A DNA stretch of 64,000 bases from Solirubrobacter deserti (GCF_003344625.1 NZ_QPKJ02000006.1:248001-312000); one strand, 5' to 3'; counted from the stretch's first letter, positions 41,767-51,449 are shown. Translations and numbers: made by a program. Notes: generated from the sequence alone by a model not told the origin.

Positions 41767-42757
41767 GCCGCTCCCCGAAGCTCGCGCAGTGCAGCAGGCT
41801 GTGCTCGACGATGTCGCGCAGCGCATGGTCGGTGTAGTAGGCGACGTGTGGGCTGATGAGCACGTTCGGCAGCCGGTGCAGGCGCAGCAGCAGCTCGTGC
41901 TCGACGGGACGCGAGCGGTGGTCGGCGTAGAAGATCCCTTCCTCGCCCTCGAGCACGTCGAGCGCCGCTCCGCCCAGACGGCCGCGCTCCAGCGCGACGA
42001 CGAGCGCCTCGGTGTCGATCAGCGCGCCGCGCCCCGTGTTGACGACGATCGCGTCGTCCTTCATGCGCGCGAGCCGCCGCCGATCGAGGAGATGGTGGGT
42101 GTCCGCGGTCAGCGGCGTGTGGAGCGTGACGATGTCGCTGCGCCGCAGCAGATCCTCGAGCGGGACGGAGTCGGCGCCGCGGCGCGGGTCGTGCGTGAGG
42201 ACCCGCCCGCCGAACCCGCGCAGCCGGTCCACCACCGCGGAGCCGATGCGGCCTGTCCCGACCACGCCGACCGTCAGGTCGCGCAGCTCTCTCCCGCGCG
42301 CCGCGGTGAGCCGGTAGTCATGGACGTCCGCGCGGCGGATGACCGACCGCGCGTGACGCACCGCCATCAGCATCAGCATCAGCGTGTAGTCGGCGACGCT
42401 GTCCGGGGAGTACGCGACGGTCCCGACGGTGATGCCGACGCCTGCCGCGTACTCGACGTCGATGTGGTCGTAGCCGACGCTGCGGGTGCTGATGTACTTG
42501 ACCCCGGCATGGCTGAGCGCCAGCAGGGTCGAGTTCGTGATGCGGGTCTTGTGGCCGACGCTGATGCAGCGGTTGCCGAGCGCCAGGGCGATCGTGGCGT
42601 CGGAGACCGCGGCCTCGGTGATCGCCGGCACGACACCGAAGCGCGGTGCCAGCTCCCGGAACAGGACGGCCTCGTCCTGGCCGCATCCGTAGACGGTGAG
42701 CCCTACCGTGCCGGCGACCGGGTCAGGCGATGACTCGAGCGAGCCGATGCTGGTCAT
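41759..42757 (-). CDS. vanH: VanH D-lactate dehydrogenase
   Basis: The product is 332 aa of the D-2-hydroxyacid dehydrogenase family: NAD motif VGVVGTGRIGSAVVDRL, catalytic Arg in ISTRSVGYDHID, and catalytic His in LISPHVAYYTDHAL. It reduces pyruvate to D-lactate for VanA. It is the first gene of the operon vanH-vanA-vanX-murF-LytR_C, driven from VanR box C. TTGACT lies 7 nt before ATG 42757. It is placed divergently from vanS2, which uses the other side of the same box. Confidence 0.95.
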   Translation of the reverse strand: MTSIGSLESSPDPVAGTVGLTVYGCGQDEAVLFRELAPRFGVVPAITEAAVSDATIALALGNRCISVGHKTRITNSTLLALSHAGVKYISTRSVGYDHIDVEYAAGVGITVGTVAYSPDSVADYTLMLMLMAVRHARSVIRRADVHDYRLTAARGRELRDLTVGVVGTGRIGSAVVDRLRGFGGRVLTHDPRRGADSVPLEDLLRRSDIVTLHTPLTADTHHLLDRRRLARMKDDAIVVNTGRGALIDTEALVVALERGRLGGAALDVLEGEEGIFYADHRSRPVEHELLLRLHRLPNVLISPHVAYYTDHALRDIVEHSLLHCASFGERHG

Positions 42758-42764
42758 GCCGCGC

Positions 42765-42838
42765 AGTCAAGTGCGCACGGTGTTGCCGGCACGTATGGGC
42801 TTTTCGATACGCCGACGATACGTACCGGCGCCTAGCCT
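42765..42838. promoter_or_regulatory. Divergent vanH / vanS2 promoter with shared VanR box (copy C)
   Basis: On the plus strand: GTTG 42782, CGTATG 42792, CGATACG 42805, CGATACG 42816, then 10 bp and TAGCCT (42833-42838) for vanS2 (GTG 42849, 10 nt on). On the minus strand: CAAC, 11 nt, TTGACT (42770-42765), 7 nt, ATG 42757 of vanH. One box thus serves two promoters, a consensus TANNNT one towards vanS2 and a weak one towards vanH. Confidence 0.78.
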
Positions 42839-42848
42839 CGGAGCGACC

Positions 42849-43958
42849 GTGAACAGAGCGCCTGGCCTGAGCGTCCGCCTCAAGCTCACCCTCAGCTACG
42901 CAGGGTTTCTGATGCTCGCCAGCGTGCTGCTGCTCGCGGTCGTGTGGGTGTCGATCCTGCGCTACATCCCCGACGAGGTGACCTTCGGGTTCCCGTTGTT
43001 CCCGACCATGCGCTCGGACCCGCTGAACGGCTTCAGCCTGCCCGCGGCGGTCATGCTCGTGTTCCTGCTGGTATTCGGGCTGGTGGGCGGTTGGATCCTC
43101 GCCGGCCGGATGCTCGCGCCGCTGGACAGCATCACCGCCGCCACGCGGCTGGCCGAGACCGGCTCGCTCTCGCACCGGGTCGCGCTCCCGGGGCGCAGCG
43201 ACGAGTTCCGCGAGCTCGCCGACGCCTTCGACGCCATGCTCGCGCGGCTGGAGGCGCACGTCGCCGAGCAGCAGCGGTTCGCCGCCAACGCGTCCCACGA
43301 GCTGCGCACGCCGCTCGCGATCACGCAGACGCTGCTCGAGGTCGCGCGCAACGACCAGGCCCGCGGGCCCGACGAGCTGGTCGACCGCCTGCATTTCGTC
43401 AACACCCGCGCGATCGACCTGACCGAGGCGCTGCTCGCGCTCAGCCGTGCCGACCAGCGCTCGTTCGTCCCCGAGCACGTCGACCTGTCCCTGATCGCCG
43501 AGGAGGCGACCGAGGTGCTGCTGCCGGTGGCGGAGAAGCGCGGCGTGACGATCGAGACGTCGGGGGACATCGCGCCCGCGCTCGGCTCGCCCGCGCTGCT
43601 GCTGCAGATGACGACGAACCTGGTGCACAACGCGATCGTCCACAACCGGCGTGAGCACGGCCGCGTGTGGGTCACGACCAGCGCGGACCCGGGTGAAGTC
43701 CGGCTGACGGTCGAGAACACGGGTGAGCCGCTGACCGCGGCGCTGGTCGCCACGCTGGCCGAGCCGTTCCAGCGCGGGTCCGAACGCACGCGCACCGATC
43801 ACGCGGGCGTCGGGCTCGGCCTCGCGATCGTCAAGAGCATCGTCGGCGCCCACGACGGGACACTCGAGCTCGCGCCCCGCCCGGGCGGCGGCCTGCTGGT
43901 GACGGTCCGGCTCAAGCCGTCCGCAGCGCCACCGTCGGCGGCAGGCGAGACGCCCTGA
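42849..43958 (+). CDS. vanS: VanS-type sensor histidine kinase 2
   Basis: The product is 369 aa: N-terminus NRAPGLSVRLKLTLSYAGFL, TM1 ~18-38, loop 39-65, TM2 66-84, HAMP, phospho-His 150 (FAANASHELRTPLAIT), HATPase (NLVHNAIVHNRREHG, DHAGVGLGLAIVKSI). It looks even closer to Streptomyces VanS than the first kinase. No response regulator gene adjoins it, so it probably phosphorylates the same VanR. The shorter, different extracytoplasmic loop suggests a different ligand. It starts with GTG 42849; its end overlaps the permease gene by 47 nt. Confidence 0.92.
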   Translation: MNRAPGLSVRLKLTLSYAGFLMLASVLLLAVVWVSILRYIPDEVTFGFPLFPTMRSDPLNGFSLPAAVMLVFLLVFGLVGGWILAGRMLAPLDSITAATRLAETGSLSHRVALPGRSDEFRELADAFDAMLARLEAHVAEQQRFAANASHELRTPLAITQTLLEVARNDQARGPDELVDRLHFVNTRAIDLTEALLALSRADQRSFVPEHVDLSLIAEEATEVLLPVAEKRGVTIETSGDIAPALGSPALLLQMTTNLVHNAIVHNRREHGRVWVTTSADPGEVRLTVENTGEPLTAALVATLAEPFQRGSERTRTDHAGVGLGLAIVKSIVGAHDGTLELAPRPGGGLLVTVRLKPSAAPPSAAGETP

Positions 43959-45110
43959 CGGCCGGCGCCAGCCCGGCGAACGCGCCGATCAGCAGCGCCG
44001 ACGCGATCCCGCCCGCCCACGCCTCGAGCGGGATCACGACCGCCCACCCCTTTGTGCCCGCGTAAACGGCGGTGGCCACGATCCCGCTCAGCACGCCGAC
44101 GACCCCGCCGATCACCGCGAGCAGGATCGACTCGCCGAGGAACTGCGCGCGAATCTGACCCTTCGTCGCCCCGAGCGCGCGCCGCAGGCCGATCTCCGAA
44201 CGGCGCTCCAGCACCGAGATGATCATGATGTTGGCGACGCCGACGGCGCCGACGATCAGCGCCACGACGCCGAGCCCGAGGAAGAGGCTGTCGAACGCGC
44301 CGGCCGCGGCCGCGCGGGCGGTCAGCACGTCGGAGGGCTGGCTGACGTCCACCTCGTTCGGCGCCGCGGGGTTGGCGGTCTGCCCGAGCCGCGCCTGGAC
44401 CGCCGCCTCCTGCCCCGTGGCGGTCCGCACGTAGATGCTGCTCGGCGGGCCGGAGCGTTCGCCGCCGCCGACCAGGCTCACGTAGCCGAGGTACTTCTGG
44501 GCGGCCGGGTAGCCGACCAGGGCGCTGGCGTCGATGTCCGGCTCCAGCGGCGACGGCCGCAGGATGCCCGCGACGCTGAACCACTGGCCGCCGAGCCAGA
44601 CCCGCAGGTCGGGGTGCAGCCGGTCGACGCCGAGCCGCTGCGCGGCGACCGCCCCGAGCACCACGACCGGCACCTGCGCGGTGCCCGCGTTCAGCCAGCG
44701 GCCGCGCGCGACGCGGGTGGTGAGCACGGACGGCAGGTTCAAGCTGGTGGCACGCACCTGCACGCCGCCGGTGTTGCCCTCCGGCAGCAGCGGGTTGCGG
44801 TAGACGTGCGCGTCCTCCATCAGGCCGGTGTGGGCGAGCGTCTGCACGTGGTCGAGATGGGTGATCCGCGCCGGAGCCTCCAGCGGCAGCGTCGCGTCCT
44901 CCCCGGTGAGGCTCTGACCGGCCTGGACGGTCAGCAGGTTGGTGCCGAGCCGGTCGATCTCGGCCAGCAGCCCGGCCTGGGAGGAGGCCGAGAGCCCGAG
45001 CACGGCGACGATCGCGGCCGTGCCGATCGCGATCCCGAGCGCGGACAGCGCCGCGCGCGTCGGGCGGGCGCGCAGGCCGACGCTCATCACCCGCAGCGCG
45101 TCTTTGACGC

Positions 45111-45114
<4 letters not shown>
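43912..45114 (-). CDS. MacB/FtsX-family ABC permease
   Basis: The product is 400 aa: TM1 near residue 20 ([18 protein letters not shown]), a large extracytoplasmic MacB-PCD domain (about 45-270), then three C-terminal helices with the FtsX-like cytoplasmic motif [20 protein letters not shown]. With the ATPase (45111) and adaptor (45776) it forms a MacAB-like exporter or mechanotransmitter. The genes overlap by ATGA/GTGA in the vanY operon, so it is probably under VanR control. Confidence 0.88.
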
Positions 45115-45775
<661 letters not shown>

Positions 45776-45779
<4 letters not shown>

Positions 45780-46774
45780 AGCGACGGCACCACGACTTCG
45801 TCGCCGGCCTTCAACGCACCCTCCACCTCGACGCGTCCACTGGCGGTGTCGAACAGGCCCAGCTGCACCGCGACCAGCTCCCGCCTCCGGCGGTCGCGCA
45901 CGACCTCGACGGCGAACCCGCCGCCGGACCGGCCGACGAGCGCGGTCACCGGGACGCTCAGCGCGTCCTTCACGCCGGTGGTCGTGACCTCGACGCGGAC
46001 CGGCGCCTCGTCGAGCCCGCGCGCCTGCTCGGGCTCGTCGAGGCGGATGGACGCCGGGATCGTGGCGTGGTCGGCCCCCTCGGGGGTGCGGGCGACGCGC
46101 CCGAGACGGTCCACGGTGCCGTCCACCGACGTGTTGTCGGGCAGCGTGATGCGGGCGCTGTCGCCGCGCTTGACCTGGCGCTGCTGGGACGGCTCGAGCT
46201 CCACCTGCACCTCGAGCGTGTCGGAGGTGGCCTGTGCGACGGGCGCACCCGGCCGGGCGGGCGCGCCGAGCTTGCCGCTCAGCTTGGTGATGCGGATCGG
46301 GCTCGGCAGGAAGACCGCGTCGTCGAGGTCGAGCCTGCCTTTGCCGCGCTGGAGCCGCTTCAGCGCGGCCTTCGTCTTGACGGTGAAGACGTTGCCGCGC
46401 ACGCGCAGGTTGCGGTTGAGCTGCCGCACGTCCTTGCCCCTGTCGCCGGTGTTGAGGTCGCGGTAGGCCGGGACGGTGCCGCACAGCAGCCGCACCGGGT
46501 TGTCGTCGACGCGGTAGAGCACGTCGCCGCAGTCGACCTTCGCGCCGACCTCGGGCAGCCGGGTGTAGATCCCGCGCGCCTGGTTGATCGCCGTGTACGG
46601 CGAGCCGTCCGAGCGCGCACGCCGGGTCAGGGTCCCGTTCAGCGAGACGGTCGAGAACAGCGCGCCCTGCTCCACCCGCGCGGTGCTCGCGGGCGCCTGC
46701 CGCGCGGTGTCCGGTGCCGGGGCGCCGCCGCACGCGGTCAGCGCGGCGGCCAGCAGCACTGCACCGCGCTTCAC
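45776..46774 (-). CDS. MacA/HlyD-like membrane-fusion lipoprotein
   Basis: The product is 332 aa. It begins with a lipoprotein signal ([15 protein letters not shown]), followed by adaptor-type features: a lipoyl-like half ([20 protein letters not shown]), a peptidoglycan-binding-like insert ([20 protein letters not shown]), and a beta-barrel with [19 protein letters not shown]. In Gram-positive bacteria such adaptors span the wall and channel the substrate from the MacB-type permease. The insert may fix it to the wall, fitting the van context. GTG 46774 overlaps the upstream stop by GTGA. Confidence 0.87.
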
Positions 46775-47316
46775 CGACCCTGCCTTGCCTTGTCCCCCAG
46801 GTCGCGGCACTGGTCCATGGCCGCGTTGAGGGCGGCCATGCCGCCTTCCCGGTTGGCGGACGGAATCCGGTTGGTGTCGATCAGCGGGCTGTCGGGCGTC
46901 GGGTCCGGGAAGTCCTCGACACCGTTCTCGCGGATGCACTGGGCGAATCGGAGCGCGGGCTCCTGCTCGGAGGGGGTGCGCTTACGGCCCGTGAAGCCGG
47001 ACGGCTGCAGCGCCTTGCACGCGGCGAGCGCCTGCTTCCACGCCGGGTCGCTCGCATCCAGCGAGGAGCCGTTGAGCACGCCGTCGATCGTCAGCTCGCC
47101 CGACGCGTCCGGGTCGGGGAAGTCGGCGACGCCGTTCTCGCGCATGCACGCGGAGAACCGCATCGCCTGGCTCTGGCCGCTGGTCTCGCTGTCGGTCGTG
47201 GCGCTCGCGCTGGTGCCGGTGTCGGCGGGCGCCTCGGGGGACGGCTCGTTCGAGCAGCCCGCGAAGATCAGGGCCACCGCCGCGACGGTCGCCAGTTTCG
47301 TGCTCATGCTGCTCAC
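46771..47316 (-). CDS. Lipoprotein with two CxRENGVxDFPDP repeats
   Basis: The product is about 181 aa. A lipoprotein signal ends in LIFAGC, followed by a Ser/Thr-rich linker and two copies of one motif: [20 protein letters not shown] and [20 protein letters not shown]. Each copy has a Cys, so a disulfide or pairing is possible, and further Cys occur between and after. Similar lipoproteins sit next to MacA-type adaptors in actinobacteria, probably as accessory subunits. GTG 47316 overlaps the vanY stop (GTGA); ATG 47307 is an alternative. Confidence 0.78.
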   Translation of the reverse strand: MSSMSTKLATVAAVALIFAGCSNEPSPEAPADTGTSASATTDSETSGQSQAMRFSACMRENGVADFPDPDASGELTIDGVLNGSSLDASDPAWKQALAACKALQPSGFTGRKRTPSEQEPALRFAQCIRENGVEDFPDPTPDSPLIDTNRIPSANREGGMAALNAAMDQCRDLGDKARQGR

Positions 47317-47960
47317 GGCTGCATCCTCGGGTCTTGGGTGGGGTCGGCGTACATGGCGGGGCAGCCGCCGTCGACGGCCTCGGGGCGCAGCTCGAAGTGC
47401 CACGGCTCGTTGCGGTAGATCTGGCAGAGCCCGTACTGCGCGCCGTGCGCGGACAGCCACGCCGCGGACGCCGACGGACCGATGTCGACCGCGTCCCCCG
47501 ACACGTGCGGGGAGGTCTCGGGCGTCGCGACCCAGCGCGCCGCTTCTGCCTCCGAGCCGTACTGCGCGATCGCCTCGCGGCGCAGGTGCTCCTGGTACTC
47601 GGCGGGCCGCCAGCCGCTGTTGACCACGAACTCGACGCCCGCGGTCTCGGCGTCCGCCGCCGCTGCGCGCAGCGCGCCGAGCAGGTCCGGGTCGAGCCGG
47701 GTCACGCCCGGCACGTCGTCGAAGACGGTCACCCGGTCCGGGTCGACGGTGCGCGCCTCCGGCCGCTGGTCGACGATCGCGGGGGGCGTCGCGATCGGAG
47801 GCGCCGGCGTCTCGGACGAGTACGCCGGCGACGGCTCATACGACGTCAGCGACTGATAGACGAGGACACTGCTGGGCACCGCGCACACGACGATCAGCGC
47901 GAGGAGAAGCGTCGATCGGGCGCGACGGGTTGCCGTTCGTACGGGTTGGCTGTAGGCCAT
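47313..47960 (-). CDS. vanY: VanY-type D,D-carboxypeptidase (M15)
   Basis: The product is 215 aa with one N-terminal membrane anchor (LLLALIVVCAVPSSVLVY) and an extracytoplasmic M15B peptidase: VVNSGWRPAEYQEHL, zinc ligands His and Asp in SPHVSGDAVDIG, and catalytic Glu/ligand His in NEPWHFEL. It trims the terminal D-Ala of precursors and so lowers glycopeptide binding. A complete VanR box lies upstream with GATGCT 6 nt before ATG 47960. It heads the operon with the MacAB-like exporter. Confidence 0.92.
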   Translation of the reverse strand: MAYSQPVRTATRRARSTLLLALIVVCAVPSSVLVYQSLTSYEPSPAYSSETPAPPIATPPAIVDQRPEARTVDPDRVTVFDDVPGVTRLDPDLLGALRAAAADAETAGVEFVVNSGWRPAEYQEHLRREAIAQYGSEAEAARWVATPETSPHVSGDAVDIGPSASAAWLSAHGAQYGLCQIYRNEPWHFELRPEAVDGGCPAMYADPTQDPRMQP

Positions 47961-47966
47961 GCCTAC

Positions 47967-48024
47967 AGCATCGGAAGCAGGGTGTTGCGGGCGCGTATGC
48001 GGTTTTCGATACGCGGACGATATG
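47967..48024 (-). promoter_or_regulatory. vanY operon promoter with VanR box (copy D)
   Basis: On the plus strand: GTTG 47984, CGTATG 47994, CGATACG 48007, CGATATG 48018, all at the same mutual distances as copies B and C. On the minus strand CAAC, 11 nt, GATGCT (47972-47967), 6 nt, ATG 47960. There is no TANNNT hexamer on the plus side at the 10-bp position, so this copy serves vanY only. Confidence 0.75.
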
Positions 48025-48144
48025 TCCGCTCAGCAGGCGAGCAGGAATCGAGAAGCGCAATCGGCGGGGCGAGCGTACCTTCGCCGCATGGCCTTCACCG
48101 ACACCCTCACCCCCGCCGCTCCGACCGTGTCAGGAGGCGCCGTC

Positions 48145-48600
48145 ATGTCCTACGCCGTGGACTTCAAGGACGTCTCGACCGTCGGCCTGGAGTCCTCGCC
48201 GCACGCCGAGGCGCTCGCCGGCCTGCGGGCCAACGAGGCCCGCTACTTCAAGACCAAGTACGACCACGTGTTCACGGTGGAGCCGGCCGAGGAGGCCGAG
48301 GCGATCGTCGCGTGGGTGCACGGCATCCTCGCGCAGGAGCGGGACCTCGTGATCGACTCGCGCCCGCTCGAGGCGACGGACTTCGAGGTCGACGGCACCC
48401 GCTTCGCCTACGTGTTCTACGAGAGCGGCCTGTCGATCAACGTCATGTACGGGCCCGAGAAGCGCGCCGTCGGCTTCAAGCTCGCGGACGGCATGGAGGT
48501 GCCCGCCGAGCTCGAGTCGCGCTTCAAGTTCGCGCGCCAGCGGTCCAAGCTGGCGGGCACGATCCGCGGCTCCTACTTCGTGATCAAGGGCGAGTACTAA
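48145..48600 (+). CDS. Hypothetical protein with two possible starts
   Basis: The product is 151 aa (MSYAVDFKDVST, HAEALAGLRANEARYFKTKY, YVFYESGLSINVMYG), soluble, alpha/beta, family unknown. AGGAGG lies 7 nt before ATG 48145, one of the best ribosome sites in the window. The frame is open upstream to ATG 48088, itself 6 nt after TACCTT (48076-48081), which would add 19 residues as a leaderless form. Both products may be made. It converges with the DUF4253 gene (4-nt overlap). Confidence 0.72.
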   Translation: MSYAVDFKDVSTVGLESSPHAEALAGLRANEARYFKTKYDHVFTVEPAEEAEAIVAWVHGILAQERDLVIDSRPLEATDFEVDGTRFAYVFYESGLSINVMYGPEKRAVGFKLADGMEVPAELESRFKFARQRSKLAGTIRGSYFVIKGEY

Positions 48601-49370
48601 TCCCACCAGAAGGCCCAGTGCGGGTCCTGCACCATCTCCTCGGCGAGCGCCTCGATCGTGCCCACGCCCTGGTCGACGACGTCGGGGTTGAACAGGTAGA
48701 GCTCGGAGGCGGCCTTGATCGCCTCGGCCGATGCGGGCGGGCGCCCGACCGCGAGCTGGACCGTGTCGAACCCGAGCGCGACCAGCCGGGCGTCGAAGCG
48801 CTCCTCGAACGAGCGCAGGTAGGGCACGAGCTCGACGGGCTCGAACGAGTTGATCGCGCCCGTCCAGCCGATCGCGGCGAGCACGTCCGCCGGCCGGCGC
48901 ACCGGCACCAGGCCGAGCGAGTGCACCTCCACCGTCGCGAACACGTGCTCGAGCGGGTCGTCGGCGGGCGTCGTCCCGGGCGCCGCCAGCCCCGGGAAGT
49001 CGCCCATCAGCTCCCGCAGCTCCTCGTCGTAGGAGCCGTGCTCGACCCACCGCTCGGCGACCATCGCCGGGTAGTCGACGGCCGCGACCGTGTCCTCCCA
49101 CGCAGGATCGAAATGCCCGAGGTCCAACCGTTCGTGCGTGATGAGCACCGGCCACAGCCCCGTTTCGGCGTGTGCGCCCGCGAGGCGTCTCCAGGCGCTG
49201 AACACGCGCTCCGGCTCACCTTCCGTCCGCCACAGCACGGCAGGACCCGTCCCGTCGAGCTCCGCCCGCATCCGAGCGCCGCGCAGCTTCACGCCCGCGA
49301 TCTCGATGTCTCCGTCCGCGGGCAGGCCCTCCGGCCCGTCGTCTCGTTGCCGCTTCCCGAACAGTCGCAT
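48597..49370 (-). CDS. DUF4253 domain protein
   Basis: The product is 257 aa. The C-terminal DUF4253 region is recognised from RLVALGFDTVQLAVGRPPAS, YLFNPDVVDQG and the ending DPHWAFWWD. The N-terminal half (LWPVLITHERLDLGHFDP) belongs to the same family. The function is unknown. ATG 49370 follows the stop of the signal-peptidase-like gene by 4 nt, so they are co-transcribed. Confidence 0.83.
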   Translation of the reverse strand: MRLFGKRQRDDGPEGLPADGDIEIAGVKLRGARMRAELDGTGPAVLWRTEGEPERVFSAWRRLAGAHAETGLWPVLITHERLDLGHFDPAWEDTVAAVDYPAMVAERWVEHGSYDEELRELMGDFPGLAAPGTTPADDPLEHVFATVEVHSLGLVPVRRPADVLAAIGWTGAINSFEPVELVPYLRSFEERFDARLVALGFDTVQLAVGRPPASAEAIKAASELYLFNPDVVDQGVGTIEALAEEMVQDPHWAFWWD

Positions 49371-49374
49371 CCGC

Positions 49375-49953
49375 TCAGGGTGACGTGCACGTCGGCGACG
49401 GGTCCTCAGCGAACTCCTTGCACGTCCTGACGTAGCGGCCGAGCAGCTGGTCGACCGGCAGCGCGCCCCAGAAGCGGCTGTCGTCCGAGTTCGGCCGGTT
49501 GTCCCCGGCCACGTACACGTGCCCCGCGGGGACGGTGACGATCCCGCGCGACGGGCAGCCGGCCGTGCAGCGCCGCACCTTGCGGCGCTCGAGCTTCCCG
49601 TTGCGGACCACCAGCCCGCGCCGGAACGTGACCCGGTCACCCGCCGTGGCCACCACGCGCATGATGAAGCGCCGCTCGGTGTCCGCGCCGCCGCGGGGCT
49701 TCGCGCACAGCTGCTCGGGCGCACGGTTGCGCGGCTGCCCGCAGCGCTCCTCGCGCGCGCCCGTCGGCGGGTGCAGCAGCACGATGTCCCCGACGCGCGG
49801 CGGCCGCTCGCGGTACGCGGCCAGGTCGAACTCGAGGCGCTGGTTGATGTTCAAGCGCGGGACCATGTTCTCGGCGGGAACGGGGACCAGCTCGCGGTCG
49901 GGCGTCTGCGCTGAGGGCAGGGCGAGGGCGATCGCGACGGCGAACTCGAGCAC
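49375..49953 (-). CDS. Signal peptidase I-like protein without catalytic residues
   Basis: The product is 192 aa of the S26 fold: box B PAENMVPRLNINQRLEFDL, box C GDIVLLHPP, box D RRFIMRVVATAGDRVTFRRG and box E VAGDNRPNSDDSRFWGAL. The Ser of the usual SMxP motif is Asn29 and the general-base Lys of the usual KRV motif is Met99, so peptidase activity is not expected. Extra Cys pairs (CGQPRNRAPEQLC, CTAGC) occur in a non-family insert. It starts with GTG 49953 at a short hydrophobic stretch and is encoded before DUF4253. Confidence 0.82.
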   Translation of the reverse strand: MLEFAVAIALALPSAQTPDRELVPVPAENMVPRLNINQRLEFDLAAYRERPPRVGDIVLLHPPTGAREERCGQPRNRAPEQLCAKPRGGADTERRFIMRVVATAGDRVTFRRGLVVRNGKLERRKVRRCTAGCPSRGIVTVPAGHVYVAGDNRPNSDDSRFWGALPVDQLLGRYVRTCKEFAEDPSPTCTSP

Positions 49954-49986
49954 GCCAGCCGGGTACCCCGCCGGCCGCGCGACTAC

Positions 49987-50613
49987 TCAGGCGGCTCCGG
50001 GGCGCCAGGGCTCGTGCTCGTGCGTGAGCCACACGAGCTCGGGTTCCAGGGCGAGCGCGCGCCGCTGGCCTTCGCTCTCCGGCTCCTCGAGCTCGCCGAA
50101 CCAGACGGCGACGTCGCCGCCGACGATGACCGGGCGTCCGCCCGTCTCGATCACGACCATCTGCAGGCCGCGCGTGTGGCCAGGGGCCGGGACGAGCCGG
50201 ACGCCGGGCAGCAGCTCGAGCTCGCCGTCGACCGGGATGTACGTCACGCCGGGCGGGTCGACCCACTCGCGGATGGTGTGGCCCTCCAAGGTGCGGGCGT
50301 CCTCGAGCTCCTGGCGCTGGACGTAGATCGGCTTGCCCGCGAACAGGTGGTTGCCGCCGCAGTGGTCGAAGTGCAGGTGGGTGTTGACGACGATGTCGAT
50401 GGCGTCGAGGTCGAGGTCCTGCTCGCTCAGCGGCCGCAGGCGCGGCTGCATGTCCGCGGCCGCCGGATGCAGCTCCTTGATGCCGGTGTCGACCAGCACG
50501 CGGGCGTCAGGATGCTCGATCACGTGCACGTAGATCGGCAACCGCTCGCCCTCGGCGAGCAGGTCGGCGACGAAGATCGGCGTGACGGTGATCGAGGCGG
50601 ACTGGAAGCTCAT
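49987..50613 (-). CDS. MBL-fold hydrolase, AHL-lactonase-like
   Basis: The product is 208 aa with the zinc motif HxHxDH in VVNTHLHFDHCGGN, a His in PAPGHTRGLQM, Asp in VIVGGDVAVW, and His in LTHEHEPW. The early part (VHVIEHPDARVLVDTGIKEL) resembles N-acyl-homoserine lactonases (AiiA-like), but the wider family also includes other ester and lactone hydrolases. A quorum-quenching role is inference. Confidence 0.84.
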   Translation of the reverse strand: MSFQSASITVTPIFVADLLAEGERLPIYVHVIEHPDARVLVDTGIKELHPAAADMQPRLRPLSEQDLDLDAIDIVVNTHLHFDHCGGNHLFAGKPIYVQRQELEDARTLEGHTIREWVDPPGVTYIPVDGELELLPGVRLVPAPGHTRGLQMVVIETGGRPVIVGGDVAVWFGELEEPESEGQRRALALEPELVWLTHEHEPWRPGAA

Positions 50614-50768
50614 GGCCGTTAGACGGGGAGCGCTCGGAGAATTCATCGAGCTCGTCGTCGCCGTCGAGCTCGTCGTCCGTGTCCACGCGCTCGGCGTCGA
50701 GACCCGGCGTCGAGAACGCGTAAGCGGCTCCGCTCACCAGGTGAAGACCGCGACCACCCGGAGGCACC

Positions 50769-51449
50769 ATGAGCACCGCCAGACCCGAGATCGTCACCCC
50801 CGAGCAGTGGCGCGCCGCGCGCGAGGCGCTGCTGGTCAAGGAGAAGGCGCACACGCGCGCCCGCGACGCGATGGCCGCCGAGCGCCGACGCATGCCGATG
50901 ATCCGCGTCGACAAGGACTACCGCTTCACCGCGCCCGGCGGCGCGGACGCGACCCTGCTCGACCTCTTCGACGGCAGCCGCCAGCTGATCGTCTACCGGT
51001 TCTTCATGGACCCGGACATGGACGTCTATCCCGAGCGCGGCTGCCCCGGCTGCTCGATGTACGCCGATCAGCTGGGCAACCTGCTGCACCTGCGCGAGCG
51101 CGACACGCGCTTCGTCGCCGTCAGCCGCGGTGAGCAGGAGCACCTGCAGCGCTACCGCGAGCACATGGGCTGGGCGTTCCCCTGGTACACGCTGCGCGAC
51201 GACTTCGACGCCGACCACGACGTCGCCGGGTGGCACGGCACCAACGTCTTCCTGCGCGACGGCGACGAGGTCTTCCGCACCTACTTCATCGACGCCCGCG
51301 GCGACGAGGCGCTCGGGTCGACCTGGAGCTTCCTCGACATCACGCCCTACGGCCGCCAGGAGGCGTGGGAGGACTCACCGGAGGGCTGGCCGCAGACCCC
51401 GCCCTACACCTGGGGCGGCTGGCACGACAAGTACGACCACACGCTCTAG
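50769..51449 (+). CDS. DUF899 thioredoxin-like protein
   Basis: The product is 226 aa of the DUF899 family: TPEQWRAAREALLVKEKAHT at the N-terminus, YRFFMDPDMDVYPERGCPGC (two Cys), DTRFVAVSR and the conserved ending YGRQEAWEDSPEGWPQ. The fold is thioredoxin-like and a redox role is assumed. GGAGG lies 4 nt before ATG 50769. Its stop overlaps the convergent rarD-like gene by 4 nt. Confidence 0.9.
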   Translation: MSTARPEIVTPEQWRAAREALLVKEKAHTRARDAMAAERRRMPMIRVDKDYRFTAPGGADATLLDLFDGSRQLIVYRFFMDPDMDVYPERGCPGCSMYADQLGNLLHLRERDTRFVAVSRGEQEHLQRYREHMGWAFPWYTLRDDFDADHDVAGWHGTNVFLRDGDEVFRTYFIDARGDEALGSTWSFLDITPYGRQEAWEDSPEGWPQTPPYTWGGWHDKYDHTL

